The notes: generated from the sequence alone by a model not told the origin. A stretch of 64,000 nucleotides of DNA from a bacterium (GCA_016932575.1 JAFGCO010000056.1:150985-214984); one strand, 5' to 3'; shown: positions 44,449 through 54,163, counted from the stretch's first letter. Made by a program: numbers and translations.

Positions 44449-46212
44449 TTATTGCGCCGGAAGCAATATCGTAGCCGTGGTTCCATTTCCGGGTTCACTC
44501 TCATAATGAAGATTTCCCTGATGGGCCTGGACAATACCAAAACATGCTGATAATCCCAATCCGGTGCCATTCTCCTTGGTCGTAAAGAATGGATCAAAAA
44601 TTCTGGCCATATCATTTTCACTGATGCCGGCGCCCGTATCTTTGAAATCAATTTGTACAAAATCGTCTCTTGTTGAGGTACTGACGGTAATCAAGCCACC
44701 TTCAGGCATGGCCTCATATGCATTTTGCAGCAAGTTCACAAAAACTTCCTGCATTTGTTTCTCATCGATATTTACAGTCGGCAAAGAAGGGGCCAATTTT
44801 TTAAGAATTTCAACCTTTCCCTGAAAAAATTGTTTCTCGACCAAATCAATCACAAATTGAAGAGAATTGTTAAGATCGACCTCCTGAAAATCCCCCTTGC
44901 TTGGCCGGGAGAATTGCAATAGCCGTTTTACAACATCATTAATACGTTTGCACTGATCAATAATTGTCTGAATATCTGTCTCGACTTCTTTGGCTTCCTG
45001 TAAATGGATAAGTGCAATCTGCGCTCGTGTAGAAACCAGCATTAATTGATTTTTCACTTCATGTGCGATATCGGCTGCCAGCCGTCCCAGTTGTGTAAGA
45101 CGCTGGGAAGCTTCGATTTTCTTGCGTTCTGTCATATCCCTGAAAACACCACGCATCCCCTTAAAATGCCCCTCATCATCAAAAATTCCTGTAGCCTTCA
45201 TTTCACCGATAATTTTTTTCCGCGTTTTGCTTTCCCAAATCAGCTCATGAAAATCTTCACCGCCACTCAGGAGTTGTTCACGCCTTTGCTTTGAAACAGA
45301 AAGGGATTCATTCGCCAGTAAATCATGAAAAGGCATACCAAGCAATTCTTTACGTGAAAAACCCAACGCGCGCACCATAGCCGAATTAACATACGTGAGC
45401 ACACCCTGTTCATTGGAAATAAACATCATGTCATTGGCGGTTTCCATAAATGTACGGAACTTTTCTTCAGAATCTTTGAGCGATTTCTCCATTTCTTTAC
45501 GTTCCGTAATATTCGTTACCACGCTTTGCATGATGCCTTTTTTCAAATCCACAATGCTCGAACTCACCTCTATTATAATCCGTTCTCCCTCTTTGGTCTG
45601 CATAAAAGATTCATACCTCAAGGAACCGGTTTTTTGACTTGTCTGAAAACCGGCTTTTGATTTCGACACTTCCTCTTCAATCTGTAAATCCAGAAACGGT
45701 ATCTCCATGAGCTCTTTTCGTGTGTATTTCAACATCTGACAGGCTTTTTTATTTACATCCAGCAGCTTGCCTTCAAAATCATATATAAAGACTGCATCAT
45801 TGGCATATTCAAATAACCGGCGAAAATGCTCTTCCTGTTTTTTAATATCCTTCTCATGAATTGTATGCGCCGCATTTTCTTCCAGCAGTGTTTCCAGTTT
45901 CTTTTTAGTGTCTTTCAGAGAATCAAGCAATGCATTGTTCAGACGGGACAATTGCATAATTTCGTTATCGTCTGAAATATCGATCAGAGCCTCATAGAAC
46001 TCCTGATGTTGAGTTTGAATTTCATGGACAAAACGAGTCACGGGTGCTGCTACCCATATCGTGGAAAGATAACCAATGCCCAAAGTAAATACAAGCAGAA
46101 CGCAAAAAGTAATATAGGGGGAGATGGATAAAGACTGGAATAGCAGACCGATTCCCCCCAGCAGCAAACCGGTGACCAAGATAGCAATAAGAATTTTATG
46201 AGCAATTTTCAT
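44449..46212 (-). CDS. Membrane PAS-domain sensor histidine kinase
   Basis: 587 residues. Two adjacent N-terminal helices (about 6-50: ILIAILVTGLLLGGIGLLF and ITFCVLLVFTLGIGYL) with almost no loop outside the cell, so sensing is likely internal. A short coiled coil is followed by two PAS domains (FRRLFEYANDAVFIYDFEGKL and FRTFMETANDMMFISNEQGVL), then a kinase core with H-box LAADIAHEVKNQLMLV, N-box VFVNLLQNAYEAMPEGG, DTGAGIS and TKENGTGLGLSACFGIVQAHQG. No receiver domain. It begins directly at the end of the HD gene (no gap), so the two are co-translated. Confidence 0.92.
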   Translation of the reverse strand: MKIAHKILIAILVTGLLLGGIGLLFQSLSISPYITFCVLLVFTLGIGYLSTIWVAAPVTRFVHEIQTQHQEFYEALIDISDDNEIMQLSRLNNALLDSLKDTKKKLETLLEENAAHTIHEKDIKKQEEHFRRLFEYANDAVFIYDFEGKLLDVNKKACQMLKYTRKELMEIPFLDLQIEEEVSKSKAGFQTSQKTGSLRYESFMQTKEGERIIIEVSSSIVDLKKGIMQSVVTNITERKEMEKSLKDSEEKFRTFMETANDMMFISNEQGVLTYVNSAMVRALGFSRKELLGMPFHDLLANESLSVSKQRREQLLSGGEDFHELIWESKTRKKIIGEMKATGIFDDEGHFKGMRGVFRDMTERKKIEASQRLTQLGRLAADIAHEVKNQLMLVSTRAQIALIHLQEAKEVETDIQTIIDQCKRINDVVKRLLQFSRPSKGDFQEVDLNNSLQFVIDLVEKQFFQGKVEILKKLAPSLPTVNIDEKQMQEVFVNLLQNAYEAMPEGGLITVSTSTRDDFVQIDFKDTGAGISENDMARIFDPFFTTKENGTGLGLSACFGIVQAHQGNLHYESEPGNGTTATILLPAQ

Positions 46213-47637
46213 TTACGTAAAGCGTTCTGAAATTTTCATATCTTCACGGGGTGAAATTGAACGAACAATGCTGCGTTTGTATTGTCCTGTGCGATCTTTT
46301 TCCACAAGATTAATAATATGAGGACTCGTATACCGGGTTCCTTGTGAATCATACAAAATTTCCACCTGTGGTCTTCGGATGTCAAATACACTTGACTGAA
46401 TCACCAATCCGATTTCACCCGTATCGATTTCCACAAGTGTTCCCGGAGGATAAATACCGATCACACTGAAAAAATTTTCCAATAAATCCGGATGAAATTT
46501 CTTGCCCGATTCAGCCATCATCATATCATAGGCTTTTTCAGGTCCACCCGATTCATAATAAAACGGCTGCTTTCGTAAATTGTCATAATAATCGGAAATA
46601 GAAATCATCATGCTGATAAGATTAAGCTGTTTACCATACAACTTTGTATTGGAGCCAGACATATCATAATTCATGCTGTGCTCAAAGGCTGTTATAGCCG
46701 CCAGCGGACCGATACCCTCGGTTTCAAGCAGCAATTTGGCCCCCCGAACATCCTGATCGAACGAATGCCCCGAACTCATATCGCTCGATCCGCCATCAAA
46801 TGAAAATCCTTCTGCAACGGAGGCTCCCAAACCTCCCCCTGTATTATCATTCACCATGCTGCCGGCATTATGAAGCAGGGCAGCCATGCCAACATCAACC
46901 AATAACTTTTTTTCAAGCCCTAGGATTTCTCCCTGCATCAACGTAAAAATTGCCACATTGACTCCATGCTCAAATGTATCTTCATCTTGAATTTTCATAG
47001 AGGTAAGCATTAATAGCAAGTTCTTATTCTTAAAAAGATTATTCATCAGACCAACGATGATCTGGCGGGCATTTTGCACATTGAGAGTCTGATTGCTTTT
47101 CAGTTCTTTAAATGTATCAGTAAAATATTTAATATTTTTCAGGTAATCTTTTCGAACACGAAATTCAAGACGCCGTTCCTTGATCTCTTCAAGATCTTCC
47201 TTCGGTTTGGTTGTGATATCTCCGATAACAATGTGGCTCAGTTCAAGTTCATGAAATTTCTGCAGTATATCCTGCTTAATATTCGGAGAATCAGCCTTAG
47301 CAGGTAAAATATCAATAAACCGGGATAATTCATCAGATTGAAGCCCCTGAAGAAAACGGATCATATGTATGCCAAGTGACTGCAGATATTCGATAAAACT
47401 TTTTTTCCTGGCACTCAGCTCATACATCGGCTCTTTATCAAAGGCAATTTCATCTCCGATAATGCCAATCGATAAAACTTCCTGACTATACAGCACCTGG
47501 CCCATACTTTTGTACAGCTGATCGATTGCATCCAGCGTGACCTGATGATCTTTCCCGTAATATCGGGACAATTGAATCGCACGGCTCAGAGAATTGATCG
47601 TTTCTTCAAATAATGTTTTGTTGGATTGTTCAGCCAT
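46213..47637 (-). CDS. HD-GYP-like protein with altered catalytic residues
   Basis: 474 residues. The C-terminal two thirds follow HD-GYP order: EHGVNVAIFTLMQGEILG (His224), VGMAALLHNAGSM, DVRGAKLLLETEGI, AITAFEHSMNYDMSGS, ISMMISISDYYDNL and GKKFHPDLLENFF. The central HD pair is H256-N257, so the key Asp is Asn, and the GYP motif is missing, so it is probably not a c-di-GMP phosphodiesterase. A glycine-rich insert (GGGLGASVAEGFSFDGGSS) follows the HN site. Residues 9-142 resemble the N-terminal part of the HEAT protein next door. It probably acts as a regulatory binding protein. Confidence 0.85.
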   Translation of the reverse strand: MAEQSNKTLFEETINSLSRAIQLSRYYGKDHQVTLDAIDQLYKSMGQVLYSQEVLSIGIIGDEIAFDKEPMYELSARKKSFIEYLQSLGIHMIRFLQGLQSDELSRFIDILPAKADSPNIKQDILQKFHELELSHIVIGDITTKPKEDLEEIKERRLEFRVRKDYLKNIKYFTDTFKELKSNQTLNVQNARQIIVGLMNNLFKNKNLLLMLTSMKIQDEDTFEHGVNVAIFTLMQGEILGLEKKLLVDVGMAALLHNAGSMVNDNTGGGLGASVAEGFSFDGGSSDMSSGHSFDQDVRGAKLLLETEGIGPLAAITAFEHSMNYDMSGSNTKLYGKQLNLISMMISISDYYDNLRKQPFYYESGGPEKAYDMMMAESGKKFHPDLLENFFSVIGIYPPGTLVEIDTGEIGLVIQSSVFDIRRPQVEILYDSQGTRYTSPHIINLVEKDRTGQYKRSIVRSISPREDMKISERFT

Positions 47638-47644
47638 ATGCTTT

Positions 47645-49876
47645 CTATCCCTGCGGTTCTTCTTTTATTTGCAATAATAGTTTGGCAGTTTCCCGAACCC
47701 GCTTGCTTTTATCCTGCAATGCATTTTTGACAATATCTGCAGCCTCCTGAATCTGCAGACGCGCAATGCTTGTGACTGCAGCGGAGCGTAAACGATCCTG
47801 ACGGCTTGTTTGAAATAATCCTTTCCTATGAAAAATCTTTGACAGGTATTCCAAAGACAATCCGGAACGAACATTTCCGCACAATTCAACAAGCTGCAGC
47901 AGAAAACGACGTCGAAACAGCCCTCCCTGACTGTATTTAAATAAACGGGATACAATTTCTTCATTATTCGTCTCAAGCAGAATAAGGGCAGCCTGCTTTT
48001 TCACTGTTTCATTCCGTTCCTTAACAAAGTGATCGAATACTTCTTCCACTTCATCTGTATTCTCCGGTTTAAATCCTTTAAAAGCTTCCCACCGGACCTG
48101 AGGATTTGAATGAATCATCATACGCTTGGCCACAAGATGCGCTTTTTTCTCTGAACACAACCGGAGAATGTCAAATAAATCTTTGGCCCAGTGCGGTTCG
48201 CAATATTCAAACCGGTCGATCACCTCTTTGATAACACCCCGGCGCAATAAGGGTATAATCAATCGATACTTGCTGCGGAAAGCCGAATTTTTCTCTTCAA
48301 AATATGCATCGATTAAATATTTTGATGATTGCGATTCAGCCTTGATTAAAATATACGCAATATGTTTGATGACCTTATTTTCTGCATGAGGAATTAATGA
48401 AATGAGATGATGAATCGTGACGTTATCGGTTATACGATCAAGACCAGCCTTGATTTCTCTGGACATGCGTTTATCTCGATGCTGCTCAGGCCGTGTTTTT
48501 TCAGAAAAGAATTCGACAATATCTTTAATGAGTTCCACATCGTCTGCATTTAACAGGTCCGGAAGAAGGTTCGACAGTTTATCAGAGAATTTTTTAAATT
48601 CATCAGCACTGTTCTCCAGCCATAAAATATTCAACAATAGCCAGAGTTCTTCTTTTTTTAACTCATCCTCTTCAACGGACTGAACAAACTTGTTAATGAG
48701 AGGTGTCAGACGGGCAACATAAACCAGAGTATCGATCTTCTGATTCATCACAGCGTCCACTGTGATTTTATACATCTGATTCATAAAATTGCTTTCAGGA
48801 TGCCGTTTAAAAATCTCCTGAATGGACATCTGCATTTTTGTTAATGTTTCAGGATTTATAATGCGTTTGCTGAACAGTCGATCTGCAACCATGCCTACAA
48901 TGTTATCTGATTTTTCAGTATTGGGGGCAAGTTTGTCGAATACTTTCAATAAATTCTCATTGAATGTATCTTCATTTGTCATTAATGATTCAATAAATTC
49001 AGCAATATACCCTTCAGAAAAATCTTTTGTAATGGCTTCGGCCAAATCCAGGGTTTCATCTTCATCGACCGACTTTTCAAAAAGAATATTAATCAGATCA
49101 GGGTTCAACTGGGATATGACATTCAGCAGCTTGAATTTCAAATCCTTGGATTTACCTTTGGACTTTTCATCAAAATAAGCGCATATCCGCTGCATGACTT
49201 TACGCATCTCATCCGCTGCTTCCTCGTCATGCGCCTCGGTGATTGCTTCCCTGTAGATTTTATTGAGCGTTTGAACCGATTTATCCGTATCCGAGAAAAA
49301 ATCATCCAGAAACTTGACTTTGGATTCTGGTAATTCTTCATCATTGGATTTATTGGCGATATCGATCAGAAACTGCCATATTTGCGCTTCTTCCGTTTCA
49401 TCTCCGACAACCGTCGGTGATTCAAGCAGTTCGCTGTAATCGATTTCTTTAATTAAGATATGCGGATGCTGTGATAACTGCTTTACAATCCCGCCTTGTT
49501 CCCGAATTGTTTTCCGGTCATTGCGAATGACTGTAAAGAACTCAACCAATTCTTTATTATCAATGCCGCGCCCGAATTTTAAAGAAAGCAATCCGCGCAT
49601 ATGCAGATAATTGGCAACTTCCTCTGAAAATCCGCTTTTTTCATCAATCTGTTCACCATTGAGAAAAAGATTTTCCTTTGAAAATCCAATTTCAAACTGA
49701 TCATTTTCTTGGAGCCACTGATCCAGAGCATTTTTAAAATTGTTCACTGAAAAACTGAAAATCGGATGTTCCGGAGGATAAAACACGCTATTTTTCAGAG
49801 CCAATCTTAAATTTTTAATTGTTGATTGGATCAGCTTCAATTCTCGCAGTTCGTCTTTTTTTACACTTGCGGGCAC
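47645..49876 (-). CDS. HEAT-repeat protein with an N-terminal module shared with the HD-GYP neighbour
   Basis: 743 residues from GTG 49876 (GAGGG ten bases before). No signal or membrane helix, so cytoplasmic. Residues about 13-155 resemble the first 142 residues of the next gene (FKNALDQWLQENDQFEIGFSKENLFLNGE..., ending HILIKEIDYSEL). The middle is charged and helical. From about 470 onward, pairs of helices with ALILLETNNEEIV and SLEYLSKIF patterns look like HEAT/Armadillo repeats, ending VKNALQDKSKRVRETAKLLLQIKEE. The role is unknown; HEAT arrays bind proteins, and gene order makes it a likely partner of the HD and kinase proteins. Confidence 0.8.
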   Translation of the reverse strand: MPASVKKDELRELKLIQSTIKNLRLALKNSVFYPPEHPIFSFSVNNFKNALDQWLQENDQFEIGFSKENLFLNGEQIDEKSGFSEEVANYLHMRGLLSLKFGRGIDNKELVEFFTVIRNDRKTIREQGGIVKQLSQHPHILIKEIDYSELLESPTVVGDETEEAQIWQFLIDIANKSNDEELPESKVKFLDDFFSDTDKSVQTLNKIYREAITEAHDEEAADEMRKVMQRICAYFDEKSKGKSKDLKFKLLNVISQLNPDLINILFEKSVDEDETLDLAEAITKDFSEGYIAEFIESLMTNEDTFNENLLKVFDKLAPNTEKSDNIVGMVADRLFSKRIINPETLTKMQMSIQEIFKRHPESNFMNQMYKITVDAVMNQKIDTLVYVARLTPLINKFVQSVEEDELKKEELWLLLNILWLENSADEFKKFSDKLSNLLPDLLNADDVELIKDIVEFFSEKTRPEQHRDKRMSREIKAGLDRITDNVTIHHLISLIPHAENKVIKHIAYILIKAESQSSKYLIDAYFEEKNSAFRSKYRLIIPLLRRGVIKEVIDRFEYCEPHWAKDLFDILRLCSEKKAHLVAKRMMIHSNPQVRWEAFKGFKPENTDEVEEVFDHFVKERNETVKKQAALILLETNNEEIVSRLFKYSQGGLFRRRFLLQLVELCGNVRSGLSLEYLSKIFHRKGLFQTSRQDRLRSAAVTSIARLQIQEAADIVKNALQDKSKRVRETAKLLLQIKEEPQG

Positions 49877-50248
49877 AGGCAGGTTACCCTCATAAAATTA
49901 AATAAGTATAACAAAATTAGCATATTCCATGCCAAAAAATTAAAATATCCTGAAGTTTTGCATATTCACGATTCATTATGGTTAAATATGGCTTTGATAT
50001 TGAAAATACACATTTGATATATCGTATGATTTATCAATTGATTAATTTCAAAATGCAAAATTCCCCATATATCGAACTATTGCCAGCTCGTGATATAATG
50101 TTTTATTATCACAAAATTCTTGAAATAGGAAATTTTTTCCCTGAATGGATGATCGTTCTGTATCGAAATGGATTTAAAGAAAACAGTGCCAGAATATTTA
50201 TATTTATTGTCACCTGAATATTTTATAACTACATTTTTTATTATGATA
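49877..50248. other. AT-rich gap, promoter region of the signalling cluster
   Basis: 372 bp between the HEAT gene and glutamate dehydrogenase, both minus strand. No convincing gene: a 79-codon plus frame (49978-50217) has no ribosome site or family likeness. No terminator is evident after gdhA. Confidence 0.4.
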
Positions 50249-51592
50249 TCAGACAACACCCTGGTCCAGCATGGCATTTGCCACTTTTAAAAATCCCCCC
50301 ATGTTTGCACCATGGATATAATCGACGTAGCCGCATGATTTTTGTCCGTATTTATAACAAGTTTCATGAATCTTTTGCATAATCTCACGCAGGCGCCGAT
50401 TGACTTCTTCCCGGCTCCACATCATTTTCATGGCATTTTGAGACATTTCCAATCCGGATACGGCCACACCACCAGCGTTCGCCGCCTTACCCGGTCCGCA
50501 CAAAACACCTGAATGCTGGATGATCTGAATGGCATCCAATGTACATGGCATATTTGCACCTTCACAGACACACATACATTGATTCTTCACAAGCGCCTCA
50601 GCATCCTGATCATGAAATTCATTCTGAATCGCACATGGAATGGCGATATCACATGGCACTTCCCATGGGCGCTTTCCCTGATAAAATTCCACACCCGGAT
50701 ACAAATCGGCATAAGGGGCAACTACATCATTGTTGGTTGCCCTCAATCGAACCATCGAGGCGATTTTTTCACCGGAAACACCTGCCTCATCGTATACATA
50801 TCCGTCCGGTCCGGACAATGTAATAACTTTGGCTCCCAGTTCATCCAATTTCATGGCAACTCCCCAGGCAACATTTCCAAATCCTGAAATAGCAACACGT
50901 TTTCCTTTCAGAACTTCGCCTCGTGTTTTCAACATTTCCTCGATAAAATAAACAACACCAAAACCCGTGGCTTCTGGACGAATCAGGCTGCCTCCCCACT
51001 CAATTCCTTTTCCTGTCAGCACACCCGTAAATTCATTTTTCAACTTTTTATACTGCCCGAATAAATAACCGATTTCTCTGCCGCCAACACCGATATCCCC
51101 GGCCGGCACATCTGTACAGGAACCGATATAACGAAAAAGTTCGTTCATAAAGCTCTGGCAAAATCGCATAATTTCCAGATCGCTCTTTCCTTTGGGATTA
51201 AAATCAGATCCGCCTTTACCTGCACCCAGTGGCAGACTTGTCAAACTGTTTTTGAAAGTTTGTTCAAGTGCTAAAAATTTCAAACTGCTTAAATTGACAG
51301 ACGGATGAAACCGCAAACCACCTTTATAAGGTCCTATTGCACTGTTCATTTCGACACGGTATCCGCGATTGATGTGAATTTCACCCTGATCATCCAACCA
51401 GGGCACACGAAACATAATCACACGTTCCGGCTCAATCATTCGCTCAAAAATTTTCGCAGACCGGTATTCAGGATACTGCTGATAAATCAAGTCAACAGAT
51501 GCTGCAATCTCTTCAACTGCCTGATGAAACTCCACCTCTCCTGGATTCTTGGCAGTGACTTCTGTCATTAGTTTTTCCACATAATCGGACAT
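50249..51592 (-). CDS. gdhA: Glutamate dehydrogenase, NADP-type
   Basis: 447 residues, the length of the bacterial hexameric NADP enzyme. AAAGGAG precedes the ATG. Motifs: GPYKGGLRFHPSVNLSSLKFLALEQTFKNSLT, PLGAGKGGSDFNPKGKSDLEIMRFCQSFM with the catalytic Lys, PAGDIGVGGREIGYLFGQYKK, RPEATGFGVVYF and the Rossmann loop ISGFGNVAWGVAMKLDELGA. It interconverts glutamate and 2-oxoglutarate plus ammonia. In a cell fermenting amino acids it can regenerate 2-oxoglutarate for transamination that feeds the Por and Ior enzymes, though NADP-type enzymes usually assimilate ammonia. Confidence 0.96.
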   Translation of the reverse strand: MSDYVEKLMTEVTAKNPGEVEFHQAVEEIAASVDLIYQQYPEYRSAKIFERMIEPERVIMFRVPWLDDQGEIHINRGYRVEMNSAIGPYKGGLRFHPSVNLSSLKFLALEQTFKNSLTSLPLGAGKGGSDFNPKGKSDLEIMRFCQSFMNELFRYIGSCTDVPAGDIGVGGREIGYLFGQYKKLKNEFTGVLTGKGIEWGGSLIRPEATGFGVVYFIEEMLKTRGEVLKGKRVAISGFGNVAWGVAMKLDELGAKVITLSGPDGYVYDEAGVSGEKIASMVRLRATNNDVVAPYADLYPGVEFYQGKRPWEVPCDIAIPCAIQNEFHDQDAEALVKNQCMCVCEGANMPCTLDAIQIIQHSGVLCGPGKAANAGGVAVSGLEMSQNAMKMMWSREEVNRRLREIMQKIHETCYKYGQKSCGYVDYIHGANMGGFLKVANAMLDQGVV

Positions 51593-51794
51593 TGCCGGGC
51601 TCCTTTCATTGGAAAATGAATTTTCACTATCCGTAAGATCACCGCTGTTGACTCATTAATAAAATATATGAGTGTAATATTCAAAAAACAATGGAATATT
51701 CAAATATTTTTTTACTTGCCTTATCATAAAAAAAATCATACATTTTTGTGAAAATATTCACATTATTACAATATTCACTTTCTGAGATCAATCA

Positions 51795-52016
51795 ATGAAC
51801 AGATTTTTTATTTCTGAAAAAAATATCGAACAGATGATCCTGTACCGCCGTAATCTTCCCGCTTTTTTTGATACCCCCCAAAAAACAGGTCTAATTTTTC
51901 AGGGATGCCCGTATTATCACAGTAACCGAATCATCGATATGATTAATGCATGGGGAATAATTGCCATGCGCTCAGATGAATTCTCTATCCAGGCCCTTTG
52001 CCTGAAATATAAATGA
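51795..52016 (+). CDS. Possible small protein ahead of the TonB receptor
   Basis: 73 codons from ATG 51795 with only a weak TGAGA upstream. The product (NIEQMILYRRNLPAFFDTPQ... FQGCPYYHSNRIIDMINAWGIIAMR) has two Cys and is not recognised. It lies 56 bp before the TBDR in the same direction. It may be a leader peptide or uncharacterised small protein, or the stretch may be untranslated leader RNA. Confidence 0.3.
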   Translation: MNRFFISEKNIEQMILYRRNLPAFFDTPQKTGLIFQGCPYYHSNRIIDMINAWGIIAMRSDEFSIQALCLKYK

Positions 52017-52035
52017 ACCATTCACCTGAACAGGA

Positions 52036-52071
52036 GGGCGGAACACCCGCCTGACAGCTAGGGAGGCTTTC
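52036..52071 (+). promoter_or_regulatory. Hairpin and ribosome site before the TonB receptor
   Basis: GGGCGG, a short loop AACAC and CCGCCT form a 6-bp stem (one G-U) about 20 bases before the GGGAGG ribosome site, which is five bases ahead of ATG 52072. It could modulate translation. I find no consensus of cobalamin, TPP or FMN riboswitches here. Confidence 0.35.
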
Positions 52072-54135
52072 ATGAAAAAACGTATCACCTGTCGTACACT
52101 GTTTTTCACATTTTTATTCGCCGGATTCGCAGGTTTCGCCCGCGACACGCTCACCTGTAAACTGCCACGAATTACAATCACGGCAAACCGCTATGAAAAA
52201 GACAGCTTTGAAACCCATCTGCAGGTGAATTTATTGCACGAATCCGGGTCATGGTCGCAGGGACAATCCAATTTCGGGGAATGGATCGCCTCTATTCCGG
52301 GTGTTTCTCTGTCAGAAACCGGCCCCTGGAGCCACAAACCCGTGATCCGGGGGCTTTCTGAAGCGCATATATTAACACTTGTTGACGGTATGAAACTCGA
52401 TGTCCTGCGGAATTACGGCAATCATGCGCCCCTTGTGGATATCGACCAAATCGAAAGAATCGAAGTGATTCGCGGTCCGGGCTCGGTATTATACGGATCC
52501 AATGCCGTTGCCGGAGTCGTAAACATTATTACAAAATCACCGAAAAAAACCTCGCATCAATATGCGATAAACAGCCGTATCGGACTGCAATATGCTTCCG
52601 TCAATCGCCAGTGGAGTGAAATGATGATGCTGCAGGGCAGGTATGGAAAATATAATATGTTATTGAATATCACTCATCGCAAGGCAGATGATATAAACAC
52701 ACCTGCCGGCAGACTGAAGAATACGGCTTTTTCAGGGTACACGTCGGATCTGAAACTTGTTTTTCAACCTTCTGTGAATCAGCAACTTCTTTTCTCAGGG
52801 CACCTGACCCGAATGAACGATGTGGGCGTACCTATTAATCCGAAAGCCCGAACCGCTCATTTTAAAATGTATAACCGAGACCGTATCACTTTGAGCTATA
52901 AATACCAGCGGCCTGATCAATTTATCTCAGATATATCCATGGATCTTTATTATCAGCAGGGAGAGCGTGAATTTGACGCGTTATTATATCACATCCCAAA
53001 AAAAGGGGCCAATTTTGTGAATAATCATTTGAATGCGCATCGGGACGTGAAAACGTGGGGTGGATCCCTGCAGACGGGATGGCGCCTGTCCGGTGCGAAT
53101 CTTTTAACAGCAGGAGTCGACTGTTTTACAGAGCGGGACAATACACGGCGCCTTTCAGATTCTGTCATTGTCAATGCCGAAGATCAGATGCAAATGGATC
53201 CGCCGGCGGATCTAACTCCCCCTACTCCCCTTTCAAACCGCGAAGGCCTGGCTGCTTTTCTGGAAGACGAATGGTATATTGCCTCATGGATCTCTCTTAA
53301 TGCCGGCATGAGATACGATGCAATTTTCAGTGAAGCAGAAGGGACACCTGGCACTTTAACAGAACTCAACCGGAATGAAACAGACAGGGACTACAGCGGC
53401 AATATCGGAGTCGTTATTCGGTTGGGTAATCAAATCCGTCTCACAGGAAATATTGGCAGGGCCTTTAAAGCACCGACGCTTCAGGAACGTTTTTTTAAAG
53501 GCACTGCACAGGTGGGTTACCTGTACGGCAATCCCAATTTAAACAGTGAAACCAGTATCAATCTGGATGCAGGATTTCGGTTGAAGTCCGACTGCTTTCA
53601 AATCAGTCTGAATATGTTTCACAACCGAATTCATGAATTTATTGTCATGAAACCCGTTTCTGCCGGTGCAGATACATTTCTTTATGACAATGTCGGCTGT
53701 GCGGATTTGTACGGAATCGAATGGAACGGCCGGTTTCAACTGATTGATGCTTTGACACTCTTTGCCAATAGCGCCTATGTGGGGGGGCAAGACCGGGAAT
53801 TGAATGAAAACCTGCCCAAAATTCCTCCGCTTAATTCCCTTATGGGTATCACATTCGGTAATGAAATGCAGAACTACTGGTTGACCTTCGCAGGAGAATT
53901 TCATGATCGGCAACAATATTCAGCTAAAAATGAATCGCAAACCGACGGATATATCCTTTTTGATATATGCTCAGGTTTAAAAATAAGCCGGCTATTATCT
54001 TTAAAAAGTCCCATTTATATCACATTGAATATCCGGAATGTGTTCAATGAATCCTATCGCGACCATCTTTCAAACGTCACCTGGTGGAATGCACCTGGAC
54101 GGAATATTATTTTCGGCATTCGCGGGAACTTCTGA
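52072..54135 (+). CDS. TonB-dependent outer-membrane receptor
   Basis: 687 residues. Signal peptide TLFFTFLFAGFAGFA; a TonB-box-like stretch LPRITITANRYEKDS; plug domain with GVSLSETGPWSHKPVIRGL, DQIERIEVIRGPGSVLYGSNAVAGVVNIITK; then a 22-strand barrel with the usual mid-barrel IRLTGNIGRAFKAPTLQERF and NPNLNSETSINLDAG, ending ...GRNIIFGIRGNF with the terminal Phe. The length suits a vitamin, metal or heme receptor. Residues 381-392 (LTPPTPLSNREG, 53212-53247) look like a repeat insertion in a loop. An ECF S-component follows, so both probably import the same vitamin or metal. The next step would use the TonB/ExbB set at 1222-2732. Confidence 0.93.
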   Translation: MKKRITCRTLFFTFLFAGFAGFARDTLTCKLPRITITANRYEKDSFETHLQVNLLHESGSWSQGQSNFGEWIASIPGVSLSETGPWSHKPVIRGLSEAHILTLVDGMKLDVLRNYGNHAPLVDIDQIERIEVIRGPGSVLYGSNAVAGVVNIITKSPKKTSHQYAINSRIGLQYASVNRQWSEMMMLQGRYGKYNMLLNITHRKADDINTPAGRLKNTAFSGYTSDLKLVFQPSVNQQLLFSGHLTRMNDVGVPINPKARTAHFKMYNRDRITLSYKYQRPDQFISDISMDLYYQQGEREFDALLYHIPKKGANFVNNHLNAHRDVKTWGGSLQTGWRLSGANLLTAGVDCFTERDNTRRLSDSVIVNAEDQMQMDPPADLTPPTPLSNREGLAAFLEDEWYIASWISLNAGMRYDAIFSEAEGTPGTLTELNRNETDRDYSGNIGVVIRLGNQIRLTGNIGRAFKAPTLQERFFKGTAQVGYLYGNPNLNSETSINLDAGFRLKSDCFQISLNMFHNRIHEFIVMKPVSAGADTFLYDNVGCADLYGIEWNGRFQLIDALTLFANSAYVGGQDRELNENLPKIPPLNSLMGITFGNEMQNYWLTFAGEFHDRQQYSAKNESQTDGYILFDICSGLKISRLLSLKSPIYITLNIRNVFNESYRDHLSNVTWWNAPGRNIIFGIRGNF

Positions 54136-54163
54136 GACATGATTGTTGTAAGAAAAGATGAAT

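Noticed and set aside
49978-50217. 79-codon plus-strand frame after gdhA
   Set aside because: AT-rich, no ribosome site, no recognisable domain.
52016-52071. Cobalamin or TPP riboswitch ahead of the TonB receptor
   Set aside because: Consensus boxes (for example GCCACTG for B12) are absent; only a small hairpin is visible.
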